From: Cavenderia fasciculata
Lineage: Eukaryota > Evosea > Eumycetozoa > Acytosteliales > Cavenderiaceae
Direction of reading: 5' to 3'
Assembly: GCF_000203815.1 (NCBI RefSeq)
Contig: NW_004457729.1
Span: forward strand, 1,302,674 to 1,366,673
Length of the DNA: 64,000 nt
Shown here: positions 22,830-35,859 of the stretch, one piece after another
Layout of the letters: every line of letters starts with the position of its first letter
How positions within the stretch are numbered: the stretch's first letter is position 1
Made by a program: the position numbers and the translations under genes
Notes under the pieces: generated by a model
Database searches by the model: none
What the model was told of the DNA's origin: nothing
Seen by the model: only the letters and a program-made list of their open reading frames with translations

Positions 22830-25032
22830 TTACATTAAATTACATTTAGATTTTTTGTTGATTTCATTGACCAACTCTGATGATGATGAAGTAGGAGGGA
22901 TATAACCGAGGGTGATCGCCTTTTGAAAGATTTTCAATTCATCTTGAACCGAATAATTAATAATCCAAGGTACATTTTGACAACAAAACACCTCCATTAA
23001 AGTTGAATAATGCGCAAAGGGATGACTGCCAAGGGTTTCCATTGAGGGATATTCTATTGGTGTCATGATACTATTAATCTTGTAAAAAGTACCATAAATG
23101 TCAACGATTGACTTTGCTCTTTTTGAATTATGGTCTTTTGGACGTAGAATAATAGTATGAACAATGGAAGATACAACAGCCGACTCTGTTACGAATCTCT
23201 TTGTCCAAAATCGTTCAAACTGTTGGTCATCTGGTAGACGTACCAAACTAGTCAACAATAGATGATTGTTGATTTGGTGAGGTAGACAATTATCAAAAAG
23301 AAAATCCAAAGCTTTGTAATATCCTTTTTGGCATGCAATGTCAAATAGACTTGCCAAAGCACCACTCCTATCGTCGTCAAATAATGCAGAGACAGAGTCT
23401 GGACTTTTGGTAATGATCTTTTGTTCATACAACCATTCCGTATCATTTGCAAATAAAAATATACCAATTAATTGACAATGACCAAGTATATGGGGTTTAT
23501 AAACCAACCGAATCACCTTTGAAGCTAATACGTAGTCGATGGGAGATGCAAAATCCCATTTGAAATTGAATGGCAATGGAGACTTTGAGAGTACATATTC
23601 AATGGTTGGTATGTGACTTTGTAGTGTAATACAATGAAGGTTGATGGTTGGAGATAGAAACCCTTGGAATCGTGGATGGTGGAGTAGGACGTCGATGGAT
23701 GACAGACTGTTACATTCTATTGCATAGCCGAGTAGTTTGGTAAACTTTTCAACTCGTAGTGGTAGTTGTGGAGATTCCAATTGAACCAATGTATCTAGTT
23801 GATTGGATCGGATAGCAGTCTCTATAATACCATCCATAAGGTGTACGTAGAACCCCATCCCAATCAACCTTGATACAAAACTTGTTGAAAAACAGTTTGG
23901 ATGAATCTTGTTGGTCACAGTCTTTTGTATTTGTAGGTCTGGATTTTTTGATAGAATCAATTCAAAGCAATCCAATCTACCAAATGCAAGACATTCATTC
24001 AACATTCTAATGACACGACCATTTTCACGAGGTGTCTTTAAAAAATACTCTAGGAAATCCAAATTCCCAATTCTAATGGCTTCATTACCTCCCTGAGCAT
24101 AGGGAGGATTAAGTGGTATTGGTAACATCTCCAACACATCTTTTTTACAATGTGTCTCGAATACATTGAATATAACTTGATCTTGACAATATGCAATTAG
24201 TTTCTTTTCAGGTACATTTTCAACAATCCACTTTATCATCTCCAAATGATTATTCTCCAATGCTCCAATTAATACATCTCCAATAACATTGATTGCATAT
24301 CTTTTAAATTTATATATTATATTGTCTATAGTGTACATTGTTGTTTTGTTGGTGCTGTTGAGTAAATATGAAAATGAACTTTTAAATGGATGAGGAGAGG
24401 GTGGTGAATGGGTTGCATCATCCAATTTAGATAGATATGATTCCAATTGATCACAATCACCAAGTCTAACCAATACATTGATCATTTCATGTTGAAGGAA
24501 TGGCACAGTTGTTGAAAAGTTTGCATCGCGTAATACGTAGAACATTTCTGTTGTGAATTGATAACAATAGGTCATAAAATGTGATTTGTATGATAGAAAG
24601 TCTAGCTTTGTTATAACTAGTCTATCAATTAAATGTTTCATTGCAACATGATTATTCTTTAGAAATATCATATGAAATACCCAATATAATCTTTCAATAT
24701 AATTATTCTAAAAGAAATAGAAAGAAAGAAAAAGCGATGATTGAAATGAGTAAAGTATCCTATAAATGTTCTATTTTTAGATTGCATACATTTATAACCA
24801 TTTTATATCTTTTTGATTGTTTATCAACCAATAGAATCAATTGATGTAAATGATCAAAGTGTTTGATGAAAAGATCGGTTTGACCATACTTGATATAATC
24901 ATACAATGTTGTTATATCTGTTAATTTAACAGTCTTTATACCTAGTTGTTGATGTATACTAGTTACATGTTGGAATATTACTATTCTTAGAGGTTTATTA
25001 TTTAATATAAACTTTATTAAATTATCTATCAT
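22830..25032 (-). CDS. Ankyrin-like repeat protein with CaaX box, paralogue 1
   Basis: Exons 24790-25032 and 22830-24707, phase 0, give 706 residues. Exon 1 has the family N-terminal module (FILNNKPLRIVIFQHVTSIH, QTDLFIKHFDHLHQLILLV). Exon 2 opens NNYIERLYWVFH and continues in degenerate ankyrin-type repeats such as ALENNHLEMIKWIVENV, IRIGNLDFLEYFLK, FGRLDCFELILSKNP and CNSLSSIDVLLHHPRF. The last residues are KKSKCNLM, a basic stretch plus a CaaX motif (C-N-L-M), which suggests farnesylation. It is the most diverged of four tandem copies and lacks the long Asn run before the end. Membrane-anchored scaffold is an inference; the true function is unknown. Confidence 0.85.
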
Positions 25033-25128
25033 CAATAGTTTATATTATCTCTATCTGTGTTCAAAGGTAAGTTAAAAATAAAGTGTTGCAATGTTGGTAT
25101 ACTTTTTTTTAATTGCCTTTTTTTTATT

Positions 25129-27527
25129 TTACATTAAAATACATTTAGATTTTTGGTCTAGTTGATTATTATTATCATTATTATTAATATTAATATTATC
25201 TAAAAACTTTGGGATAGGAAGGATATAACCAACACTGATTGCCTTTTGAAAGAGTTTCAATTCATCTTGAATTGAATAATTGATGATCCAAGGTACATTT
25301 TGATAACAAAACACCTCCATTAGAGTTGGGTAGAGTATAAAAGGATAGTTCTGAACTGAATCTGTGACCAAAGGGCATTGTATTGGGTTCACTATCATTA
25401 TATTATTATTATTATTATTAATTCTAAGACGACTACGATATAAAGTACCATAAATGTCGATGACTATAAACTTTGCTCTTTTTGGTTTTAAATTGAAAAT
25501 ATCGTCTCTCTTCAAAATATTATTAATAATAATATTTTGAGAAATAAAAGACACAACTTTTGTCTCTGTTATGACTATCTTTTTCCAAAATCTTTCAAAT
25601 TGTTGGTCATCTGGTATACGTACCAAACTCATCAATACCATTTGATTGTTGATTTGGGTGGGTGGACAATGGTCAAAAATAAAATCCAAAGCTTGATAGT
25701 ATCCATTCCGACAGGCAATATCGATTATATTTGTCAATATACCACTCCCATCACCAAATAGATCCGATATTGAACCAGGATCATCTTTTGTAATGATCTT
25801 TTGGGCAAACAACCATTCTATATCATTTGCCAATAAAAAGATTCCAATTAACTGACAATGATCAATAATGTCGGGTCTATAAACCAACCGAATCACCTTT
25901 GAAACCAACTCATAATTGATGGGAGAAGAGGAGGTGAAATCCCATTTGAATTTAATGATGGGTATTGTTGTTGTTGTTGTTGTTGACTTGTCAAGTAAAT
26001 ATTCGATTGTTTGGATGGTTTTTGGTGTGATATAACCAATGTCAATGGTGGTGGTGGTGGAATCCGGAAGAAGAGACCATTGGAATCGTGGATGGTGTAG
26101 TAGAACGTCGATGGATGATACACTGTTACACTGTATTGCGTAACCGAGTAGTGTGGTAAGCCTTTCAACTCGTAGTGTTATTTTGAGAGCATCCAATTCG
26201 ATCAAGGTATCTAGTTGATTGGCTTGTATGGCAGTCAGTAGTATACCAGGGAAAACTTTTACTTTGAACCCCAAAGCAATTAGTCTTGCGACCAAACCTG
26301 TTGAAAAACAGCTTGGATGAATCCTGTCGATGATCGTAAGATCTGGTCGTAAATGGGCCTGGTATATTGATAGAATCAATTCAAAGCAATTCATTCTACC
26401 ATATGTAAGAGTGACGACCAACAGTCTAATGACATGACCATTTCGACGAGGTGAAAGTAAAAAATACTCTAGGAAATCAAAATTCCCGTGCATAATAGCA
26501 TATGAGCAGTCTGATGGATTCGGTGGTATTGGTAACATCTCCAACGCCTCCTTTTTACCATGTATCTCTAATACACCGAATATAACAAGATCTTGACAAT
26601 AGGCAATTAGTTTCTTTTCAGGTACATTTTCGATTACCCACTTTATCATTCCCAAATGATTACTCTTCAATGCTCCAATTAATACATCTCCAATAACATT
26701 GATTGAATATCTTTTAAATATATCTATCATCCTAAGAATATTGATCATTTCTTTGTCCTTGTTATTATTATTATTATTATTGTTGTTGTTGGCAAGTAAA
26801 TAAGAAAATGATTTTTTAAATGGATGACGTGATGACGATGACGATGATAACGAAGATGATAGAGTTGGATTATCCAATTTAGATAGATATGATTCCAATT
26901 GATCATAATCACCAAGTCTAACCAATACATTGATCATTTCATGTTGAAGGAATGGTACAGTTGTTGAAAAGTTTGCATCTCTCAATACATTGAACATCTC
27001 GGTTGTGAATTGATAGTGGTCGGCTTTAAAATGACGACTGGTTGTAAAGTATGGTTTAAACGATCGAAAGTGATGTTTTGTCAAAGCAAGTCTATCAATT
27101 AAATATTTCATTGCAACATGATTATTCTTTTCAAATATGATATGAAATAGATAATACAATCTTTCAATATAATTATTCTATTAGACAAAAAAAGAAAAAG
27201 TAATGAGATATAAAGACATAGACATATTATAATATAATTATCTTTACATACCTTTAAAAAAGAAAGGTCAAGATTATTCTTGTTTACCTTTTTATATTCT
27301 TTTGATTGTTTATCAACTAATAGAATCAATTGATATAAACGATCAAAGTGTTTGATGAAAAGATCGGTTTGATTAAATTTGATATAATCATACAATGGTT
27401 CTAAATCTATTGATTTAACAGTCTTTATACCTAGTTGTTGATGTATACTAGTTACATGTTGGAATATTATTGCTCTTAGATGTTTATTATTTAAAATAAA
27501 CTTGAATAAACAAACGCTATCGATCAT
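25129..27527 (-). CDS. Ankyrin-like repeat protein with CaaX box, paralogue 2
   Basis: Exons 27252-27527 and 25129-27177, phase 0, give 774 residues, the longest copy. The N-terminal module is FILNNKHLRAIIFQHVTSIH with QTDLFIKHFDRLYQLILLV. Exon 2 starts NNYIERLYYLFHIIFEKNNH, then repeats such as ALKSNHLGMIKWVIENV, IMHGNFDFLEYFLL, YGRMNCFELILSIYQ and CNSVSSIDVLLHHPRFQ. Asn runs appear in the loop near residue 230 and before the end. The C-terminus is QKSKCILM, a CaaX box (C-I-L-M). It carries extra Thr-rich and Asn-rich insertions compared with the other copies. The start is the ATG at 27527; the in-frame TTG before it is not used. Confidence 0.85.
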
Positions 27528-27605
27528 CAAGTTTATCTCTCTATCTGTCTGTGTTCAAAGAGAGGTATGTCAAAAATAGAGTGTTGTTTTTCCCTTTATT
27601 AAATT

Positions 27606-29872
27606 TTACATTAAAATACATTTAGATTTTTGGTCTATTTGATTATTATTATTATTATTATTATTATTATCATTATCTAAAAACTTTGGAATAGGAAGGA
27701 TATAACCAAAACTGATTGCCTTTTGAAAGATTTTCAATTCATCTGCAATTGAATAATTAATAATCCAAGGTACATTTTGATAACAAAACACTTCTAATAG
27801 AGTTGGATAATGAGCAAAGAGATAGTTCTGATGCATATCATTGATTGAAGGAGACCCTATTGGAGGCACCAAATGATTAATCTTATTCTGACTACTACTA
27901 TATAAAGTACCATAAATATCAAGCATAATCTTTGCTCTTTTTGGGTTGTTGCCAAAATATCTTGGACACAATATAATATCAATGATGGTAAGAACAATGG
28001 CGACGGCAACTCTCGACTCTGTTATGACTATCTTTTTCCAAAATCGTTCAAACTGTTGGTCATCTGGTATACGTACCAAACTAGCTAATGGCCTTCGACC
28101 GTTGATTTGGGTGGGTAGACAATGGTCAAAAATAAAATCCAAAGCTTGGTAGCGTCCATTCCTACAGGCAATATCGATGATAGATTTTAATACAGTCGTG
28201 TTGGTCTTAAATAGATCCGATATTGAACCAGGATCATCTTTTGTAATGATCTTTTGGTCAAACAACCATTCTATATCATTTGCCAATAAAAAGATACCAA
28301 TTAACTGACAATGACCAATAATATCGGGTCTATAAACCAACCGAATCATCTTTGAAACTGACACGAAATCGATGATGCCAAAAGAAGTAGAGGTGCAATC
28401 CCAACTGAATTGAATGGGTGTTGTTGTTGACTTTGAGAATAAATATTCAATGGTTGGTATAGTTTGTGGTGTTATACAATTAATGTTTATGGTTGGGTGT
28501 GGAAGACGAAACTCTTGGAGTCGTGGATGCTTTAAAATGTCGATGGAATTGCATTCATCCAATATATCTAGTTGATTGGCGTGTATAGCAGTCTCTATTA
28601 TACCATCCAAAAGGTGTACACCGAAACCCAAACCAATTAGTCTTACGACCAAACCTATTGAAAAACAGCTTGGATGGATCTTGGTGATTGTGGTATGGTT
28701 TGGTTGTAATTGATCCGCTTGATATTTTGATAGAATCAATTCAAAGCAATCCATTCTACCATATTCAATACTTTGGGTCAACATTCTTTTCACATAAGCA
28801 TTTTGAAGATGTGGTGGTGTTGACGTCTTTAATATTAAAATATACTCTAGGAAATCCAAATTTCCTCGTCTAATAGCATTTGAGCCACATATAGCAAAGG
28901 AAGGAATCAGTTGTATTGGTAACATCTCCAACACCTCTTTTTTACAATGTGCCTCTAATACACCAAATACAGCATGATCTTGACAATATACAATTAGTTT
29001 CTTTTCAGGTACATTTTCGATTACCCACTTTATCATTCCCAAATGATTACTCTCCAATGCTCCAATTAATACATCTCCAATAACATCTACTGAATATCTT
29101 TTAAATATATCTATCATCTTAAGAATATTGATCATTTCACTGTTGTTGTTTTCCTTGTTGTTGGCAAGTAAATATGAAAATGAACTTTTCAAAGGATGAT
29201 GTGATGACGATGAAGATGATAGAGTTGGATTATCCAATTTAGATAGATATGATTCCAATTGATCACAATCACCAAGTCTAACCAATACATTGATCATTTC
29301 ATGTTGAAGGAATGGTACAGTTGTTGAAAAGTTTGCATCTCTCAATACATTTAGCATTTCTGGTGTGATTTGATAGTGACTGATTGGTGTAAAGTATGGA
29401 TTATATGATCGAAAGTGATGTTTTGTCAAAGCAAGTCTATCAATTAAATGTTTCATTGCAACATGATTATTCTTTTCAAATATAATATCAAATAGCCAAT
29501 ATAATCTTTCAATATAATTATTCTAAAAGAAATAGAAAAGAAAACGGACAATGAAATGAGTAAAGAATGCATATAACAGATGTTATGATGGATACATACC
29601 TTTAAAAAAGAAAGGTCAAGACTCTTGTTTATCCTTTTATATTCTTTTGATTGTTTATCAACTAATAGAATCAATTGATGTAGATGATCAAAGTGTTTGA
29701 TGAAAAGATCAGTTTGACCATATTTGATATAATCATACAATGATTCTAAATCATTTGATTTAACAATCTTTATACCTAGTTGTTGATGTATACTAGTTAC
29801 ATGTTGGAATATTACTATTCTTAGATGTTTATTATTTAATATAAACTTGAATAAACAAACACTATCTATCAT
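27606..29872 (-). CDS. Ankyrin-like repeat protein with CaaX box, paralogue 3
   Basis: Exons 29600-29872 and 27606-29522, phase 0, give 729 residues. It shares the N-terminal module (FILNNKHLRIVIFQHVTSIH) and the repeats (ALESNHLGMIKWVIENV, IRRGNLDFLEYIL, YGRMDCFELILSKYQ). Near the middle it reads AIHANQLDILDECNSIDILK, where the other copies have about 25-30 more residues between AI..NQLDTL and ECNSLSSIDVLL. This looks like an in-frame deletion between similar repeat units. The end is an Asn run and QKSKCILM, a CaaX box. Function unknown. Confidence 0.85.
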
Positions 29873-29950
29873 CAAAAAAAGTATAATATAATATTATCTG
29901 TATATCTGGGTTAGGGCAATGAAGTGAGTGTTTTTTTCCTTTATTAAATT

Positions 29951-32300
29951 TTACATTAAAATACATTTAGATTTTTGGTCTAGTTGATTATTATTATTAT
30001 TATTATTATCATTATCTAAAAACTTTGGAATAGGAAGGATATAACCAACACTGATTGCCTTTTGAAAGATTTTCAATTCATCTTTAACCGAATAATTAAT
30101 AATCCAAGGTACTTTTTGATAACAAAACACCTCCATTAGAGTTGGATAGTTAGCATAAGGATTGTGATCAAGGACTACCATTGAAGGAAACCCTATTGGT
30201 GGCACCTTATTATTATTATTATGACGACTATATAAAGTACCATACATATCAACAATAAACTTTAATCTTTTTGTTTGAAGAGGATCTCTTGGACACAAGA
30301 TAATATTAAAAATAATACTAACAATGGAAGTAACAATTCTCTGGTCTGTGATGGATACTATCTTTGTCCAAAATCGTTCAAACTGTTGGTCATTTGGTAT
30401 ACGTACCAAACTAGTCAACAATAAATGAGTGACGGTTTGTCCTGGTGAACAACGGTCAAAAAGAAAATCCAAAGCTTGATAGTGTTCATTGTGGCATGCA
30501 ATGTCGAATAGATGGGTCAATATACCACCCCGATCGCTGTAAAACAGTGCCGATACCGAACCAGGATCCTTTTTGATGATATATTGTTCAAACAACCATT
30601 TTGTATCATTTGCAAATAAAAAGATACCAATTAATTGACAGTGACCAATAATGTTGGGTCTATAAACCAACCGAATCACCTTTGAAACTGACACATAATC
30701 GATGGGAGAAGAGGAGGAGAAATCCCAATCGAGTGTAATGATGGGTATTGTTGTTGACTTTGAGAATAAATATTCAATGGTTGGTATAGTTTGTGGTGTT
30801 ATACAATTAATGTTGATGGTTGGATGTGGAAGAAGAAACCCTTGGAATCGTGGATGGTGTAGTAGGACGTCGATTGATGATAGACTATTACATTCTATTG
30901 CGCAACCGAGTAGTTTGGTAAAGTTTTCAGACCGTAGTTGTGGTGGACCCAATTCGATCAAGGTATCTAGTTGATTGGATTGTATGGCTGCCTGTAGTGT
31001 ACCATTGAAAAGGTGTACATTGAAACCCAAGCCAATTAGTCTTGAGACAAACTCTATTGAAAAAAGGGTTGGATGAATCTTGTCGATGATCGTCTGGTCC
31101 ATCTGTATATTTTTCTGCTGATATTTTGATAGAATCAATTCAAAGCAATCCAATCTACCATATGCAAGAGTATCTATCAACAGTTCAAACTCATGACTAT
31201 TGTCATGATGAGGTGAAATAAAATACTCTAGGAAATCAAAATTTCCTTGTTTAACTGCCTCTCTGCCCATACGCCAATCAAAGCAAGCATAGGGAGGAAT
31301 CAGTTGTATTGGTAACATCTCCAACACCTCCTTTTTACAATGTGTCTCTAATACACCGAATATAACATGATCTTGACAATATACAATTAGTTTCTTTTCA
31401 GGTACATTTTCGATTACCCACTTTATCATTCCCAAATGATTACTCTCCAATGCTCCAATTAATACATCTTCAATAACATTGATTGAATATCTTTTAAATA
31501 TATCTATTATCCTAAGAATATAGTCCTTGTTGTCGTTGTTGTTGTTATTGTTGTTGTTGTTGTTAATATTGTTGGCAAGTAAATATGAAAATGACTTTTT
31601 AAATGGATGACGTGATGACGATGACGATGATGACGAAGATGATAGAGTTGGATTATCCAATTTAGATAGATATGATTCCAATTGATCATAATCACCAAGT
31701 CTAACCAATACATTGATCATTTCATGTTGAAGGAATGGTACGGTTGTTGAAAAGTTCGCATCTCTCAATACATTGAACATCTCGGTTGTGATTTGGTAGT
31801 GACTGATTGCAAAGTATGGTTTATATGATTGAAAGTGTTGTTTTGCTATCGCAAGTCGATCAATTAAATATTTCATTGCAACATGATTATTCTTTTCAAA
31901 TATGATATCAAATAGCCAATATAATCTTTCAATATAATTATTCTAGAGAAAAAGAAAAAGTAATGAATGAAATGAGTAAAGACAGAATGATATGTGGACC
32001 AGAGAGATGAGTTGATTGATCAATACATACATTTAAAAAAGAAAGGTCAAGACTCTTGTTTCTTTTATATCTTTTTGATTGATTATCAACCAAAAGAATC
32101 AATTGATATAAACGATCAAAGTGTTTGATGAAAAGATCGGTTTGATTAAATTTGATATAATCATACAATGATTCTAAATCATTTGATTTAACAATCTTTA
32201 TACCTAGTTGTTGATGTATACTAGTTACATGTTGGAATATTACTATTCTTAGAGGTTTATTATTTAATATAAACTTGAATAAACAAACACTATCTATCAT
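29951..32300 (-). CDS. Ankyrin-like repeat protein with CaaX box, paralogue 4
   Basis: Exons 32031-32300 and 29951-31942, phase 0, give 753 residues. Exon 1 has FILNNKPLRIVIFQHVTSIH and QTDLFIKHFDRLYQLILLV. Exon 2 starts NNYIERLYWLFDIIFEKNNH and repeats as in the other copies (ALESNHLGMIKWVIENV, VKQGNFDFLEYFI, YGRLDCFELILSKYQ, CNSLSSIDVLLHHPRFQ). Asn runs lie near residue 215 and just before the QKSKCILM end, a CaaX box. Copies 2-4 are very similar in both DNA and protein, also in the 3' end and intron borders, which suggests recent duplication or gene conversion. It shares a 171-bp divergent promoter region with Rpn11. Confidence 0.85.
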
Positions 32301-32471
32301 CAAAAAAAAAGTTTATTTGTTATATTAAAAAAAGAGAGAAAGCTTTATTAAATTCTTTTTTTTTAATTTTTGTCATGTTCATCTCACCAAAACTTTATGA
32401 TGATCTTCACACAATTTAGTTTCTTTTTTTATTACAAAGAATAATATAGATATATAGAGAAAGAGAGAGAA
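32301..32471. promoter_or_regulatory. Short divergent promoter region
   Basis: Only 171 bp separate the start of ankyrin paralogue 4 (-) from that of Rpn11 (+). It has A and T runs near 32302-32310 and 32356-32364 and a purine-rich leader (GAGAAAGAGAGAG) before the Rpn11 ATG. Confidence 0.4.
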
Positions 32472-33724
32472 ATGAATAGAGAACTTATGAGACAATTACT
32501 AGGAGGACGTGATCCAATGGAAAAGATCACAGATGCTACTCCATTACCAGATACAGCTGAAACCATTCATATATCATCATTGGCATTATTAAAGATGTTA
32601 CAACATGGTATGTTAAAAAAGAAAGAGAAAGAAAGATAAAAGAAAGAGTAACAACAACTAATCAATATGATTTACTTATCTTTTTGGTTATATATGTATT
32701 GTATTATAGCAAGAGCAGGTGTACCATTAGAAGTTATGGGGTTAATGTTGGGAGAGTTGATTGATGAATATACTATTAGAGTGATTGATGTATTTGCTAT
32801 GCCTCAAAGTGGTACAAGTGTATCTGTTGAAGCTATCGATCCAGTCTTTCAAACAAAGATGTTGGAAATGCTAAAGCAAACTGGTAGAAACGAAATTGTT
32901 ATTGGTTGGTATCACAGTCATCCAGGTTTTGGTTGTTGGTTATCAAGTGTTGATGTAAACACTCAACAGGTAAGAAAGAATAAGAAGAAGAATAAGAAGA
33001 AGAAGAATACTCATACAGCAATATATCATATACTAATCAAAAAGACTGTTGTTCTCTTTTTTTTTATTTTATTTTATTATTTTAGAGTTTTGAACAATTA
33101 CAAGCAAGAGCAGTTGCAGTTGTAGTTGATCCATTACAAAGTGTTAGAGGAAAGGTTGTTATTGATGCATTTAGAACCATTAAAACATCACCAACTGCCG
33201 AACCAAGACAAATTACATCGAATTTGGGACATCTTCAAGATGCTTCTATTCAAGCTCTTATCCATGGTCTCAACAGAAACTACTACTCTATCGCCATCAA
33301 CTATAGAAAGAATGAATTGGAACAAAAGATGTTACTCAATTTACACAAGAAAAAATGGACCGATGCCCTTACCCTTGAGAAATTTGATACTTATTCTCAA
33401 TCAAATGAAAAGAAATTAAGTGTACGTTTAAAAAAAGAAAAAGAAAAAGAAAAAGAAACAAAGAAACAAAAGAATGTTTATAATTGTTTGTTTTATTAAT
33501 TACCTTTTTTTATTATTATTTTTTTGTAGGATATATTGGAACTTACCAAATCATATCATAAATCAATTCAAGACGAAGATAAAATTGTTGATCCAGAAAA
33601 GAAGGAAGTTCAATTGGTTGGTAAATTAGACGCCAAGAAACATTTAGTTGCCGATGTTCATTCTTTAATGGCCTCCAATGTTGTTAGAGTTTTAACTGTA
33701 ATGTTGGATACTACCACTTTTTAA
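32472..33724 (+). CDS. psmD14: 26S proteasome subunit Rpn11/PSMD14 (deubiquitinase)
   Basis: Exons 32472-32607, 32710-32969, 33086-33421 and 33530-33724 join in phase to 308 residues, close to the usual 310. Rpn11 is the zinc metalloprotease of the proteasome lid that removes ubiquitin chains during degradation. The MPN domain has [16 protein letters not shown] (with the catalytic Glu upstream) and the complete JAMM motif [21 protein letters not shown] (two His and the Asp). Downstream are [19 protein letters not shown] and the C-terminal helices [20 protein letters not shown]. Exon 1 begins [20 protein letters not shown]. Confidence 0.97.
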
Positions 33725-33964
33725 ACTCAAAACAAAAAGAGAGAAACAGAAAAAAAACAACAAAAAAAGAAAAGATATTACCCTTTTTTTTAATCAAATT
33801 ATATATAAATAAAAAGACAAAACAAACTTGTATCATTTAAATCAATATTGTTATTAATAATAATATTTATTTATTTATTTTTTTGAGATATTTTAAAGAA
33901 AAAGGTACAAAAAAAAATACTTCTTTTAATTTCAAACACTACACATATATATATCCAATTAATT

Positions 33965-35809
33965 ATGGATCATTTATTCTTTAATATAATTCATAATAGT
34001 TATTTATGGAAAGTAATAAAGAATCAAACAAGAGAGATACATGTTTATTTATCAAGACCAAAGATATATCAACCAAGAAACTATTACGATGGTACGACTG
34101 AATGGTATCTTGCCAATGGTTATTATAAAATGGTAGAGGAAAAGATAAAGAATGGAGATTTACCACCACTATCGACAATGAAAGAGATACAGTCACTGTT
34201 TGAGTATATGCCAAATTATGATTTCTTTATGAAGTTGTATATACCTTCAAAACAAGTCATCGATTCGTTTGTCTATAAAGCACCGTTTTACATTGAACGA
34301 TTGTGTGCTGGCCGTCGATGTCAAGATGAACAAGATATCATTGCAATTATAAAACATATAACAAAGGAAAGAAGGCTATTGTGCTATAACCGCTTTACAA
34401 AAGATGGTGGTGGATTGGTTCTTGATGTAAATGAACCAGAACCTTGGATGGTAAGCTCTAGTTGTTTGGGTGTCTCGATCTATGGAAACCGGGTACAATT
34501 GGTCAAACTATTATTAGAAGAGATAGGATTTTGTAAAGTGGATTCATATCAAGACTTGTGGAGATGGATAAACAATGACAATTTGGAAATGTTTCAACTG
34601 TTAATGTCAAGATACCCAATCAAAGGTGATGAATTGTATCAAATCTCCATTAGATTTATAGAAAAGAAGTTTTTTAAACTATTCTCTCAACTCATTCAAC
34701 CACTGTACAATGTTAAAGTGGATAGAATGACACTAAAATCAGTTTCAAGTGTTGGTAATCTTTTATTGCTAAAAGAATTGGAAAGAAATTTCAAATTTAG
34801 ATGTGATGGTCCTTGCATCTCATCGGCTGCCAGCAATGGTCATTTAAATATAGTTAAATACCTTTTACACTCTAATAACTGTAGAACTATTTATTCTGCT
34901 GATATTCAATGCTCGATGGAACTTGCAAGTGCCAATAACCACATGGAAATTGTAAAATATATTTATAGTTTATTTCCAACTAGATCTTTTGGTCCAAACC
35001 CAATAGACTTTGCTATAGCTAATAATCATTATGATATGGTCCATTATTTCTTATTTGAAAAATCAATTGATACATTTTCAAATTTTTCTCTTGTAAGAAA
35101 TAAAAAAAAAAAAGATAATTATAATTATAGTTTTTTCTCTAACTTTTTTTTTTTTTATATTTAGGATACAGGAGGAATAAATAATATTAAAATGTTAAAA
35201 TTATTATATAAAAAAGAAAGTTCATTTACCAAATTACCAAGTTTAAAAGGAATTACGGAAATGATATCAAATGGTAGATTGGAGGAATTAAAGTTTATTC
35301 ATGGACTGGACAACAAAGTGATAAAAGAAGTATTCCGTCATTCAGGACGTAATGTAAATTGGATGAATGGTATTTCATTTGAAATGGCAAAATTTTATTT
35401 TCAAGACTTACAACTTGACCACGAATCTATTGTCGATCACAATGATCTATTAAACTGTGTTGCAAAAGGTTCATTTGAATTGATTGAATTTTTGGTATCA
35501 CTTTCAAGTCCTCCAAAAGAATCATTATACCTAGATATATTTTGTGTTGCTGCTTCAAAAGGACTAATAGATATTTTAATCAAACTACCATCACTATTTA
35601 ATGATGAACCATTTCCAAAATCATTAAATTCCAGTAGTTTACTTGCTCGTGAACCACCACTCTACATCAACATTATAGATAATGGTAGTTTAAATATTTG
35701 TAAATACCTATTTGACACTTTAAATATTCCAATTGATAAATTAGAATGTATTAAACAATCAAAAGAATTAAATCAATATCATTTAATTAAATATTTTGAA
35801 AATAAATAA
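33965..35809 (+). CDS. Ankyrin repeat protein (no CaaX)
   Basis: Exons 33965-35092 and 35165-35809 (72-bp intron, GTAAGA to ATTTAG, phase 0) give 590 residues. The N-terminal part (HLFFNIIHNSYLWKVIKNQT, EWYLANGYYKMVEEKI) is laid out like the minus-strand ankyrin family next door. Ankyrin repeats are clear in ISSAASNGHLNIVKYLLHSN, ELASANNHMEIVKYIYSLF and FAIANNHYDMVHYFLFE, with weaker ones after. It ends HLIKYFENK without a CaaX cysteine. This is a different, older branch of the dictyostelid ankyrin family. Partner and function are unknown. It converges on CluA with 50 bp between stops. Confidence 0.9.
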
Positions 35810-35859
35810 AATGTATTATAAATTACTTTTAAAATAAAACTATTTCTATATTAGTTTTT

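Noticed and set aside
3341-32300. A shared lipidation system of the Erf4-like proteins and the CaaX ankyrin proteins
   Set aside because: Both relate to lipid modification, but they lie more than 14 kb apart with housekeeping genes between, and Erf4 partners palmitoylate rather than farnesylate. I see no direct evidence for a link.
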